A stretch of 64,000 nucleotides of DNA from Ustilaginoidea virens (Eukaryota; Ascomycota; Sordariomycetes; Hypocreales; Clavicipitaceae), in assembly GCF_000687475.1 (NCBI RefSeq), contig NC_057317.1, positions 4,712,501 to 4,776,500 on the forward strand, in the 5' to 3' direction. Positions 11,614 to 22,811 of the stretch are shown in pieces. A program made the position numbers and the translations under genes. Under the pieces are notes generated by a model. It did not search any database and was not told where the DNA came from. It saw only the letters and a program-made list of their open reading frames with translations. Positions within the stretch are counted from its first letter, which is position 1. Each line of letters starts with the position of its first letter.

Positions 11614-13594
11614 ATGAATCACGCGGACGCGGGGTTTGATGCGGACCCCCGTTGCACGGAACTGGAGACGCTTGAAGCCATTTATCCAGAGATGCGGCAA
11701 TCCCAGAACCCTGGTCTCGGAGCAAGCGGGATTGAGTCTCGCTTTTGTTTTGAGCTGGAACTTCCGGTTGAACCGGCGCAGCCCGTAACCGTCGTCTTCC
11801 CAGCCGCATCATCTGCTTCGCATGCGCCTCGTGATGAACGGGCTCCTGTTGGCGAGGGATCAGCAGCAGCAGCAGCAGGTTTGGCGGAAACAGGCGCTTC
11901 CGCCGAGCCGCTCGATTCGCTCTTGGTTTCTCATCTTCCTCCGCTGTCCCTGAGATTCACGCTTCCGGACGGGTACCCCTACGAGAAGCCACCGCAGGTT
12001 GCCATTTCCACCACCCCTCCATGGCTCGCGAGCCGGACGTTGCGGGCGTTGGAAGACGATGGACCGCGGCTGTGGGAGGAAGCGGGGAGGGACATGGTAG
12101 CTTTCACATACATCGACCATGTTCAACGAGAAGCCGACAATGTGTTTGGGATGATTGGCTCTGGAGGCGCATTGGAGGTGGATTCGGAGCACAAGCTGGC
12201 CGTGCTGGACTTCGACATGAATGCCAAGAAGGCGGCTTTTGAGAAGGAAACGTTTGAGTGTGGGATATGCCTGGGTGAGATTTTCTGCCCACGCAGCGTC
12301 GTGGCGTGCCATTTGACGCGATACCAACCAAATCATGGGACGATTCGACTGACAGCATCACAGACCCCAAAAAGGGCTCAAGATGCCACAGAATGATGGA
12401 TTGCGGCCATATATTCTGTCTTGGATGCCTGCAGGACTTTTACGCCAACGCCATAAAGGAGGGAGTTCTGGCTGCAGTGCGGTGCGCTGCACCTCAGTGT
12501 GCGAGGGAGCGGGCGTCCGACTCGGCGGCAAAGGCAAAATCTCCGTCCAAGGCAGCCATCAGCCCCAGCGAACTGCTCCAAATCGGTCTCTCCGAGGACA
12601 TGGTCAAGCGATACGTCACTCTGAAATACAAGACTGAGCTTGAAGCCGACAAGGATACAGTCTACTGCCCTCGACAATGGTGCAACGGGGCGGCACGGTC
12701 CAAGAGGCACAAGAAACCAGAAGGCCTCCAGTTTGCACAATCATCCGGTGGCGACGACGGCCAGGATGACGACGGCGGCGGCGACGGCGGCGACGGCGAC
12801 GACGCGGAGCATGGTGATGGAATAGACGAGAGGGCAGCTGGGCAGAGGAAGCAAAAGGAGGGCCAAAAAAAGTTTGACCCGGCCGATCTGCTCTGCATCT
12901 GCGAGGAGTGCGGGTTTGCGTTTTGCAGCCGCTGCTTGCAAACATGGCACGGCGAGTTTGTTCGCTGCGCGCCCAAGCGGAACGGGGACGAGCTCAGCGA
13001 GGAGGAGAAGGCATCGTTGGAATACATGCAGCTGCACACGAGTCCCTGCCCGACGTGCAACGCGCCCGCGCAAAAGACACACGGCTGCAACCACATGATC
13101 TGCTCGCGGTGCGACACGCACTTCTGCTACCTGTGCTCGTCGTGGCTGGACCCTGGGAACCCGTACAAGCACTACAATCAGCAAGCCGACGGCAAGGTGA
13201 CGTCCTGCTACATGAGGCTGTGGGAGCTGGAGGGCGGCGATGGAGATGACGTGGGGCTGGGATTCGTAGGCGGTGGTGGGCCACGGGGGGGCGAAGCAGG
13301 CGGCGGCGATGGCGATGGCGATGGCGAGGGTGATGGCAACGGCAACGGCAACGGCAACGGCAATGGTGAGGTCGACGGCCATGGCGACGACGACGAAGCC
13401 GACGTAGCCGACAACTCCGCCGACGAAGACGCTGAGCAGCCAAACGCCAACGTGGCCGCAGCGCTCGAAGCACCGCTCGTTCTCCGACTGATGGGCAACC
13501 AAGCCCGTCGTGGCCAGCAGGGTCCCGGAGGCAGAAGGCGAGGCGACGGCGCACGTGAAAGGGGTCAGCGCGCACCGCCGGCCCGAGCGCAGGG

Positions 13595-13630
<36 letters not shown>

Positions 13631-13856
13631 TCGTCGTCTTCGTCGTCGTCGAGGACAAAGAGCAGCCGGCGGAGCAGCGCGCGGGCCGCAGGGCCACCCG
13701 GCAGGCCAGCAGCCGGCGCAGCCTGACGGCGGTGGCCTGGACGCCGCGCAAGAAGCCTGGGTCAGGCGCTTCGTGCGGATGGCGCTGGTGGATGCCGAAG
13801 ACCAAGTGCCAGGCGGAGAGTCCGACTCGGACGACGGGAACTGGCGGATCCGGTGA
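11614..13856 (+). CDS. itt1: RBR-type E3 ubiquitin ligase (Itt1/RNF14-like)
   Basis: Two exons, 11614-12274 and 12364-13856, encode 717 residues. Removing the 89-nt intron joins CGICL to DPKKGSRCHRM and restores RING1; without splicing the frame stops early. Domains in order: an N-terminal RWD domain (about residues 10-190); RING1 from Cys216 (CGIC, then DCGHIFCLGCL); the IBR with CEECGFAFCSRCLQTWHG; and RING2 (CPTCNAPAQKTHGCNHM). Cys462 is the expected catalytic cysteine that carries ubiquitin as a thioester. This order matches yeast Itt1 and human RNF14, which act in translation-linked quality control. Unusual are a long acidic Asp/Gly insert inside the IBR (about 12745-12835), a Gly/Asp/Asn tract after RING2 (13237-13420), and an 11-Gln run followed by an Arg-rich stretch before the acidic tail. 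These inserts are coded by trinucleotide-like repeats. Confidence 0.92.
13596..13628 (+). repeat. (CAG)11 coding polyglutamine
   Basis: Eleven uninterrupted CAG codons in the 3' part of the RBR ligase gene encode Gln11. They are followed at once by CGT/CGA-rich codons encoding an Arg-rich run. A pure CAG tract is prone to length change. Confidence 0.95.
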
Positions 13857-14156
13857 TTTTTCTTTTTCTTTTTCTTTTTGTTCTTCAACTTCTTCTTCTT
13901 CTTCTTTTTTTTTTGTTAGCGTTTGCGCCTTGCCGACGGACTGGCCAAAGGGGTGGCCGCGTCCTCGCGTTCCGGAGTTTGGCGCCTTTGCGCACACACA
14001 TGTATCGTATCATTGATGCCGTGATGTCATTGTCCTGCTCTGCTCTGCCCTCCCATCTCCCATCTCCCACCTCCCATCTTCTCCATCAAAACCAAGCATT
14101 GTCGCCTTCATTTCATTTTGTTTTTTCTTTTGCCCCCCCAGCATCATCATCAGCTG
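13857..14156. other. 3' flank of RBR ligase gene
   Basis: A pyrimidine-rich stretch (TTTTTC and TTC runs, 13857-13916) follows the stop codon and is then followed by non-coding sequence up to the transposon target duplication. No gene is seen. Confidence 0.5.
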
Positions 14157-14165
14157 GGCCCCGGT
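14157..14165. repeat. Left target-site duplication, 9 bp
   Basis: GGCCCCGGT here is repeated exactly at 15030-15038, directly flanking the two ends of the 864-bp inverted-repeat element. It is read as a target-site duplication. Confidence 0.8.
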
Positions 14166-15029
14166 GAGGGTACAGGTCAACCGACCTATGTCCCCCCCTT
14201 ATCATCCGACCCCCCCATAATAACTTAACTGACCTGACCATTGCTGTGGGCTATACTCTTAATATAATTGGTTTATTAGGGAGTAGTGGGTCAGGTCACT
14301 TTATATAGAAAACTATATGGAGAAGTACTTTCTCTGATATTTTACTAGGTTCTTAGGTAGGGGTACCTAGTAAAAGAAATTAAAGAAGTTACTTTCCTTA
14401 TAAAATATAAGGAGAAGTACTTTCTCTACTGTTTTATTAGGTTCTTACGTAAGGGTACCTAGTAATAGTACTAAAGAAGTCACTTTATATAGAAAATAGT
14501 ATAGGAAAGTACTTTCTCTACTATTTCTTAGGTTCTATAGTAGGGGTACCTAGTAAAAGAAGTTAAAGAAGTCACTTTCTATAGATATATATATATAAAG
14601 ATACCTCTTTTTCTATCCCTAGTAGGTACCTAGGTACTAGGTACTTAGTAGAAATATAAGAAGTCACTTTATATAGAAAAATATATATAAAGGTACCTTT
14701 TCTATGTATAGTACCTAAGGACCTAGGTACCTACCTAATAAAAGAAAGGAAGTCACTTTCTATAGAAAAGTCTATATAATAGTACTTTATCTACTTTTAA
14801 TATTAGGTTCTTAGGTAGGGATACCTAGTAAAAATATAAGGGAAATCACTCACTATAGAAAAATATATATAAAGATACTTATAGTCTAGTGGCTACTATA
14901 GATTAAAGGATCTACTACTATTTATTAGCGTATCTCTATATTAGGAAAGAGCATTGGTCAGGTCTGTTAAGTTATTATGGGGGGGTCGAATGACTAGGGG
15001 GGGGCATAGGTCGGTTGATATGTAGTCTC
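14166..15029. mobile_element. Non-autonomous TIR DNA transposon (MULE-like MITE)
   Basis: The 864-bp element has terminal inverted repeats of about 80 bp (14166-14245 and 14950-15029). Both begin GAG and share TCAACCGACCTATG, a run of C, CGACCCCCCCATAATAACTTAAC and GACCTGACCA, with a few mismatches (about 15). It is flanked by the identical 9-bp sequence GGCCCCGGT. There is no coding capacity: the AT-rich interior is made of degenerate tandem units. Long TIRs plus a 9-bp duplication are typical of Mutator-like elements, whereas hAT elements make 8 bp; the superfamily call is an inference. Near-perfect duplication and TIRs suggest a fairly recent insertion, downstream of the RBR ligase gene. 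Base composition differs sharply from the GC-rich surroundings. Confidence 0.85.
14295..14905. repeat. Degenerate ~90-bp tandem units inside the transposon
   Basis: Successive units carry the order CACTTTATATAGAAAA, AAGTACTTTCTCTACT, TAGGTTCTTAGGTAGGGGTACCTAG and TAAAAGAA. AAGTAC starts at 14323, 14415 and 14507, so the first units are about 92 bp long. Later units are more degenerate and add ATATATATA and extra GGTACC sites. They fill nearly the whole interior of the element. Confidence 0.8.
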
Positions 15030-15038
15030 GGCCCCGGT
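15030..15038. repeat. Right target-site duplication, 9 bp
   Basis: GGCCCCGGT matches the left copy at 14157-14165 exactly. Confidence 0.8.
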
Positions 15039-15975
15039 GCAACTTTTTACTTTTTACCCTTTTGTTCCCCTGTGAAATGGACGACCGACGCCACGCCCCC
15101 CCCCCGCCTCGTCCGGGGCCACTGTCCTCGCCACATAAATACCTCACCCCCCCCCCCCCCCCCCCGCCCCCGCCCCCCTTGCGGGCCGAGATACGGTTAC
15201 CTAAGTCGAGTCACGAGCCCGGCGGGTTGCTTTGCCCCGGAATGGGGGCGTCTGCCTGTCTGCCTGTCTGCCTGTTCTGTCTTGTGCCTGTTCTGTCTTG
15301 TGCTGTGTGTTTTTATTGTTTTTATTGGTTTTATTCTTGTTGTTATTGTCTGGTTTCTCCTCTTTGGCTCCCTCTTGAAATCCCTCATCCCTCACCTCAA
15401 CTCGAGGGCTCAGGCTCAGGCCCGGGCCCGTCCATCGCACCCCCCCCCCCCCCCCCTTTCTTCCCCTCCCCCCAAAAAAAATACAAAATAAGGAATAAAA
15501 ACACACACACACACGCAATCACGCCACCACGCGTCTGGTACGAAAACAAGAGAACCGACAGGCTCCCCCAAAATGAAGTGTTTTAGTTTGCCGCCGCCCT
15601 GCAAGGGTCTGTCTGCCGAATAAAGAATACAGTAGACACCGGCCAAGAGAGCAGGCTGCACGACGGCAACAAAGAAATAGAAGGAGAAAAAGAAAAAGAA
15701 AAAGAAAGAGAAAGCCAGGGATGGAGGCCTGGGTTTTCGGTTTTCGGCTTTCGGTTTTCGGTTTTTTTTTTCTTTCTTTTTTTTTCCCCCCCTTAAGCGC
15801 TGGGCCCCGGGCCAAGCGGCCAACCAGACCGGACCAGACCCAGACCAGACGTCAATTGTTGCCGGCTCGCAGCGGAAGCTCTGCCCTGCCCTGCTCTTGT
15901 CTTTTGCGTGCGATCCGGGTCCTTTTTTTCTGCCTCCTCTCCTCCGCCTTTCTCTTTTCGTTCTGCTTACTCTTG

Positions 15976-16006
<31 letters not shown>

Positions 16007-16431
16007 CCCAGCTTGGATGTTTTTTCTGCTTAAAGTGAATGAAATACTTGGAGTAAAAAAAGAGAGGGATTATTCCCCTGCGGCCGTCTGGTGCATGTGA
16101 CTTTCCACCAGGGCCAGTCTGGTTGGGGACATGAAAAAGACAGCGCCCCAGCCCAGCCAGCCTATTGGGGCGACAAGCGCAGAAAGGAATCGGCCTGGGC
16201 CACACAGCCACACAGCAGCCACCCAGCCACCCAGCCACCCAGCCACGCCCAAATGACAAAGCCGTCAACGCCCACTGGTTCTGGCCTGGAGGCAACTGGT
16301 GCAACTGCGGCGTGCCCCGGCCCCGTCACCCATGCGAGACATGTGGTCGCGCTGCGCAGTCGCGACCAGACGTGACATTCTCGCGCGCCATTGCCGTTGC
16401 GCTAAGGGAAATATTTTAAAAAAAAAAAAAA

Positions 16432-16464
<33 letters not shown>
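16432..16464. repeat. (AAT)11 microsatellite
   Basis: Eleven AAT units follow directly on an A run, in gene-free DNA. Confidence 0.9.
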
Positions 16465-16468
<4 letters not shown>

Positions 16469-16800
16469 TAACAAATAAAACGCCTCAGGGAAAAAAAAAG
16501 GGGAGGGGGGCCGCCTGCTGGGGGGGTTGCCACAAAAAAAAGGGGAAAATCGTAAACGCAGTAATCTTTTTTTACATCTCGTCCTCAAATGTAATGTTGC
16601 ATATCCAGGATTTAGCCGCGTCCGGGCCGCAGCCCGCGGCAGATGACAGGAGCCCTGGGGGGCGTTGCGCAGTGTCGCGAACTGGTCAACTTGGTATTCG
16701 GGCCTTTGAGGGCAAAGCCGAGCCTGGCGCCGGGCCGGGGGGAGGGGATCTCATCGGCATTGATGAAACCACGGGGGTCATGATCTATTTCCTTTTGCTG

Positions 16801-16892
16801 TGTTTCGTTTCGTTTCGTGTCATGTCGTGTCGTTTCGTGCTATATCGGGTCGTGTAAAATTGCTATATCGTGTTATGTCGTGTCGTGTCGTT
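16801..16892. repeat. TTTCG/TGTCG pentamer-like tract
   Basis: A run of variants of TTTCG, TGTCG and TATCG in five-base register with some drift. It is a decayed pentanucleotide satellite. Confidence 0.7.
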
Positions 16893-17756
16893 TCTTCTTT
16901 CCCCGTGCAAAGTCTTTGCAGATGCTTTCTTCTTCACCTGGCGCCGTCCGACGTCATGGCGTCCGTGGACCAGACATCAATCGTCAATCCGGTGCGGGCT
17001 GCTGCAAGCAACCTGTTTACCCGCTGCGCCGACCCGGCAGGGCTCCCACCCAGCCCCTTGCTTGTCGGGCGCAAGTTGGTTGACAACCAGTCACTGGCGA
17101 CAGGCATGTTGTCATCAGGAGCCTCCAATCTTCACCTTTCAATGGCTGCCCTCGCAAGTCATTCCCTCCTTTGCTGTGCGGCTTGGCGCCGCCCAGAGTC
17201 ACCTGGCCCCAGGGCGCTGCCTCCCCCCCCCTCCCCTTCTTCCGCCGGCCAAATCCGGTTTTGCGTCTTTGCAGACTTGCAGCAAGGAGGAAAATCATAA
17301 ACGGGCGGCCTGGGCGGGGGAAGAAGGCCAGCCCAGCCCAGCCCAGCCCAGCCCAGCCCACCAGGCGAGCCGCCGCCACACATGTCGGGGGATTGCCGCA
17401 GTCGGATCCGAGGGCGCGGAGCCAGCGTTGTTTCGCTTTTGCGGCTTTGCGTCAGTGACCAGAACCTTTTTCTTGGTCGCTTTTGCGCGTCCCCTGGTTT
17501 GGTTGGTCGGGCGGGCGAGCTGTGGCTTTGTCACGAGCGGTGCCTTGCCTTGCCAGGTGGCTGGCTGCACGGAGACTTGAAGCCATTTATGCGTCGTCGC
17601 TGTCGCTGTCGCTGTCGCTGTCGCCGCCAAGCGCCCCAAGGCCCGAGGCCAGGCGCTGCAGCTGGTCGAGACTCCCTTCTCGTCTGGTGCCCACTGCCTT
17701 TGAGCTTAATCCCACGGGCCCAAGACAAGGCCGGCAGTTGCTTTTCCCCCATACCA

Positions 17757-17784
17757 CTGGCTGGCTGGCTGGCTGGCTGGCTGG
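17757..17784. repeat. (CTGG)7 microsatellite
   Basis: Seven tetramer units, uninterrupted, in gene-free DNA. Confidence 0.9.
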
Positions 17785-17822
17785 TGTTTTTTAGCCTTTT
17801 CTTTTTTTTTTCGCGTCTGCAG

Positions 17823-17862
17823 CATGACATGGCATGGCATGGCATGGCATGACATGACATGA
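17823..17862. repeat. CATGG/CATGA pentamer tract
   Basis: Eight pentamers of the type CATGA or CATGG stand in register. Each unit contains the self-complementary CATG. Confidence 0.85.
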
Positions 17863-20180
17863 CGTTGGCGGGCTCGCTCGGCAGCCAGGCAGAATCGACG
17901 CACGTCACCTCGCCGCTCGACGAGTCATGTGCGTCGCCCTCCGCGCCCTCTGCTGAATCGCGTCGAGTCGCCGTCGTACCGGGCACAGCACAGGGCACAG
18001 GGCACAGGGCACAGGGCACAAAGCACGGCCTGGGCAGAATCGAGCAGAATCGAACTGCGGGGCTTGCATGCTTTGCCTTGCTTGATGCTTTGCCTTGATT
18101 CGCCTTGCTTCGCCTTGCTTCTGCCCGGCCCTTTGTTCTCCCCATGTTGTCTGGTCTGGTTCTGTCGCCATCAAACACAGTCACCCGTCAGTCTTGGGCT
18201 CCGTGATCAAAAAGAGTTTCTCTATGCCGGAAAAGGCGGGGGCACCCAACTCTTCTGGGGGCTTTGAGGCGGCTGACCGATGGTGGCTCGCGTCGCAGCG
18301 TCGCAGGACGGACGTGGTCTGCTCCAGCCCGAGCAACCACATGGAAATGTTGCACTTGACTTGTAACAGAACTGGGCGTCGCCAAAAGGAGAATAAAGAC
18401 AGACGGGCTTTCACGGGGTTGGGTTTGGGGTTGTGGCGCGGGGGGGGGGGGGAAGAGAGGGGAGGCGAGGGATCATGGGTGCCTTCGGGGTGGGGAGGGG
18501 GGCGTCGCTGCACTTTCGGCCGACTGATCGATGGATGCGTGCCCCCCCCCCCTCCCCCCCCCTTATATTTCTCATCGGTGGCTGGCTCAACGGGGGGGCG
18601 TGCGACTTCGACTTTGGGCACGGAGTCCCTTGTACCTGGCTCGTAGCGGGTAGCTCGTAGCGGCTCGCAGCATTGTACCCTGTACATGTATCTGGTAGAA
18701 TGTTGCTGTATAAGCGCGCGGAGACGGGGACGAAAAAAGAATTGCAGCAGAGTTGAAACAGTGGGCCGGCCGAGCATGGAAGGCATGCCCACCCTTAGGC
18801 CAACTTTCGGCCAACGTCGCCTTGGCCAATCATGTCGCCGCTGGCTGATTGCTTTTTCATCACCGAGTATTCTGTACTGTATTCTGTAGAACCCTTGCCT
18901 TGCCTTGCCTTGCCTTGCCTTTCTTTCATCTGTGGCATCTTCTGTGGGATCTTTTGTCGGCTTCAAAGTGCTCCGTCCGGGCGACGCAGCTCCCTGCTCT
19001 GCAAGGCGAAAAACCCAGATCCCGGAGTTATTTCTGTTTTATTTTTCTGTTTTATTTTTCTTCTTTTTTCTTCTCTCGTCTTGTTCTCCCCTCCCCTCTG
19101 CCATTCCGTGATAGTAAAGAGTTTTGCCTGTCGAAAAAAACAAAAAAAGCAACAAATTTTTTTGATGGGCAGTGAGTGAAGGGCCCCCCCCCTCGCCCCC
19201 GTAGGTGGACGGGCTCTGATTGATCAGCAATTCCCAGCCGTTGCTTCACGTAAGCCGAGGATGACAGTCACCTTGGGTCAATTCCCTCCATCTGGGGGTA
19301 ACTTCGTCGTTGGCGACGGTCCGACAGGGTCTACCTGCGTGGTCCGTACGGAGACGAAGCATAACCGTTTTGCTGCTGTTGGCTATTTGCCCCGCGTGTC
19401 TTGCTTTTCCACCCCCCCGGGCTTGTCTCGTCGCATGCCAAGACCGTCGGCCAAGACGGAAAAACTACTCTTTCGAAATCTGCGCTCGGGCGAAGAAAAA
19501 GAAACGGGTACTCCGTACTCCGTGCAAAGCTTGCTGTGTCACAAGTCTAAAAACCAATATTAAAATAAACCACATTCGCATGCACTGTCCGCACATGGCA
19601 AGTCTTCTGCTACCATCAAAAGGGTTCAACGTCCCCAGCCGCCAAGGCGTCTTTTGAAATCATCCGCTTCCCGAGGACTTTTGCCCTCCATCGGCATTTT
19701 TGCTCGGCGGGGCTGGACGGGCGGGAAACCCCAAATTCGATGTCTGCCACGTAATTTCCAAAGGACAAGGCAAGGAGACAGGTGGGGGGGGGGAGAGAGA
19801 TAGAGAGAGAGAGAGACTTGGAGAGAGAGGCTCGAGCTTATCAAAGTGGCCGATCTTATGAAAGGCTGTCGTGCGCAGGGCACTGCTACCCCTGATGAAG
19901 CTGGCGTCTGGTCGCAGTGCAGCCAGAGGCCCGCGCAGCGCAGAAACGGCACCCTGGCTCGGCCGAGTGGGTGGCAAGGCCCTAGCGCCCAGGCGGCCAG
20001 GCGGCAGGCCCCGGCCCCCTCCAGGTTGGTTGCTGACGCTGACGGAGCGAGACTTGTCCTGACTCCTTGCATTCTTGAATTGCCTGCCCCGAGCATTTGG
20101 GTCCGCGCGAGCTTGCTTCGATGCAATTACCGCCACCGACCAACCTTAACTGTTGAAACGGCAAGAGGTCTGGTCAGCGT

Positions 20181-20204
20181 GGCAGTGGCAGTGGCAGTGG
20201 CAGT
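20181..20204. repeat. (GGCAGT)4 hexamer tract
   Basis: Four perfect hexamer copies in gene-free DNA. Confidence 0.9.
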
Positions 20205-22280
20205 CGAAGTTGTTCGCCCAGCGGCAGTTGTCTCTGCTGTGCAACAACGTCAACCGGTGACGTCAGGGCTGCTATACCGAGTTCGGCGTACCCCAACGTT
20301 TGGTTTAGATAAAACATGCCATGCATGTATACGTGCGTTCTTGACGTGACTGCTTCCATCCACCTAGGCCTGTAATAATGTTAGCATGTACTCCGTACAG
20401 CACCCTGCCCCTTTCTTCGTCTTGTGAGCCCGACGAATTTCGAAAATACCCCGTCTTCCCAGCTGTGCTGCGGCTGTGCATGCAAGATTCGCACTCTAAT
20501 TATGCCCCTCAACCTGTAGGCTCGTAAAGTCCAGAGTCCCCCGGCTACCCGGCTGGTATGCCTCGTTTGGTCTTTTTCACCAGCGCCCAGGCCATCAGCT
20601 GTGGACGGGAACCAGGCCCCAGGTCGTGAGCTGCAGAAACCCCCCACCGACAGTGTACGTGGCAGGTAATTGTCCTGCCGTCATGTCAATATCACTCATG
20701 CAAGCGTTGGTAGAGGCATGAGGTGGGTCTGCGCGGCGAGCAATTCCGGATGCTACTATGTGCAGCGCACTATGATGAATAAAGTTTATGGCATGTTGCT
20801 GCAAGGGCTGTAAGCTTGTACGTACCGCGACCAGGTGGCCGACTCACTCACATGAGGAGAAAGGTCAGCGCAGCGCACCAGAGACATTTTGAGCCAGCAG
20901 GGGGGGGGGGAGGGTGGTTCAGCAGGCGGCCACCCGTGCGTCCTGGCCAGGATCAGGGAAACAGGGGCTAATGACGGTGATGCCAAGGTCAGGGAGGATA
21001 TCCAATCCCAGAGCTGCCGAATAGCGTGATGACGAATTCTGCCGGCAGGCCCGTCGAAGACTCGATGCCTTTCCTTGCCTTGCCGGCCGATGGTCTTGTC
21101 CTGCTGGCCTCGTACCCGAATGCTCGTTCGGAGCGGACTTTGCGCAAACAAGTCAATCCCCCCTTGGACGACTCTGCCCTAGCCATCCATGTCTCTGCAG
21201 AAAGCAGTCATTAAAGCTTTCGAGCCTTGGCAAAAAAAAAAAAAAAAAAAAAAAACCAATTAGCGGCTGGTATTGCACTTTGCTGATATACGTAGTACGT
21301 ACGCTGCGTCAGGGGGGGGGGGGGGCTTGTTCTCGTCGCTGATGGATAATGGCTTGTCGGGTATTGCGCGGGAATCAAGTCGTGAGTCGTGACCCAAGAT
21401 GCATCTTCACAGCCAGAGTTTGAGCCGCAAAGGGGCAATCTTCGCGGGTTCGATGCTCCAGCTGCTCTCGTCCAGTTCTTTTGCGAATGTCCACTTCATG
21501 TGACAGCTCGCCGCTGCGCTGCTGTGCTGTGGCTCTTCCTGCTTCCAAGTTGAGATTCGACTCGTCGTTGTAATGAACCCTTCAGACTCGACAAGTTTGG
21601 CTTGTTTGGGGTTGACGCTGACCTACACCAGCATGTGGCACCTTCCGCCCCAGCTCGGTGTGGGTTCCTCCTGCCCTCAATTCCCCAGAGATATGCGCAT
21701 ATGGGCAAGGCAACTGAACTGGGAAGGAGGGCCGGACGTGGACGGTTGGTTGGCTTTCGGCCCTGCCATGTCCAGGCGGCCCTGCCAGCTGCGCAGCCTT
21801 GTGAGAAGCGGCAGATTGGTTGGCTCTAAAGGTTTTGAGATGAGGTACCTGTATGCCAGCAAGAAATCGACGTGTTGATAAGGTATTGGCACGACTTTGC
21901 GCCTCTGCCAAGCTTTCTTTGCTACCTGTAGTTACCTCTAGGCTGCTGGATGTTTGTCGCCGCCGAGCAAAGATATCGCAACCTTGTACCCTGGACTTTT
22001 CGGCCCAGACAACTAAGTTGAACTAACCCTCAAAGCCACTGCCCGATGGAATATTCCTGACAGGTTGAAACGTTACAGTGCTTGGCTCATTCTTTTGAGC
22101 TCCCTTCACGTCATTGTTTGAGAGGGGGGTGGATGAAGAGACGAGCCCCGGACTGCGAAGCACCTGATGCCCGAGTCCACGAGGCGAGGTGTCACGCAAC
22201 AACCAACAACCATCTCGAACGGGGAAAAGGGGACACGAATAAAAGAATGACAAAGATAAACAGGACTGGGCAAAAAGGGG

Positions 22281-22317
<37 letters not shown>
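22281..22317. repeat. A37 homopolymer
   Basis: Thirty-seven consecutive A residues, one of the longest homopolymers in the window. Run lengths in assembled sequence may not be exact. No 3' transposon end could be recognised beside it. Confidence 0.9.
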
Positions 22318-22319
<2 letters not shown>

Positions 22320-22777
22320 ACAATGGGGGAAAAAAAAGAAAGGAAAAAGGGCGCGGATTATCGGTCCTACCCTGCCTGGCCCCCTTTTGCCCTTTTTGCC
22401 ATGTTCCCAGGCCTCTTCTACTCCTGATGAAGCAACGCACCGGAGCTGCATAGCACAGGACGGCTTCATTCCGCCAGCACCGTGGCCAAGATGGTATGGC
22501 GCAATCGGCGCAATCGGCGCAATGACGCCCGGCACCTGACAGGCAGGGCTAACCACCCATCGTGGCTCTACTAGGCTGCGATCATGCAATCAGCCATGGC
22601 GCCAACCAGTCGGTCCGCAAATGCCTCAAGCGTGAGAATTCTTTGCCGTCCGGGCTTTTCCGCGTCTTGACGTCTTGTCAAGCTTTGCGTTGTACAGCTT
22701 GACACACCGCCAAGGCGCTTTGCTGTGTCTCGTATTTGGCAATTCTGGCAGGGCTACTCCGTAGTTTTGTGTTTGTT

Positions 22778-22811
<34 letters not shown>

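Noticed and set aside
12741..13997. Long minus-strand frame opposite the RBR ligase gene
   Set aside because: It is the antisense shadow of a GC-rich coding exon; it reads as Leu/Val/Arg repeats with no domain, while the plus strand gives complete RING motifs.
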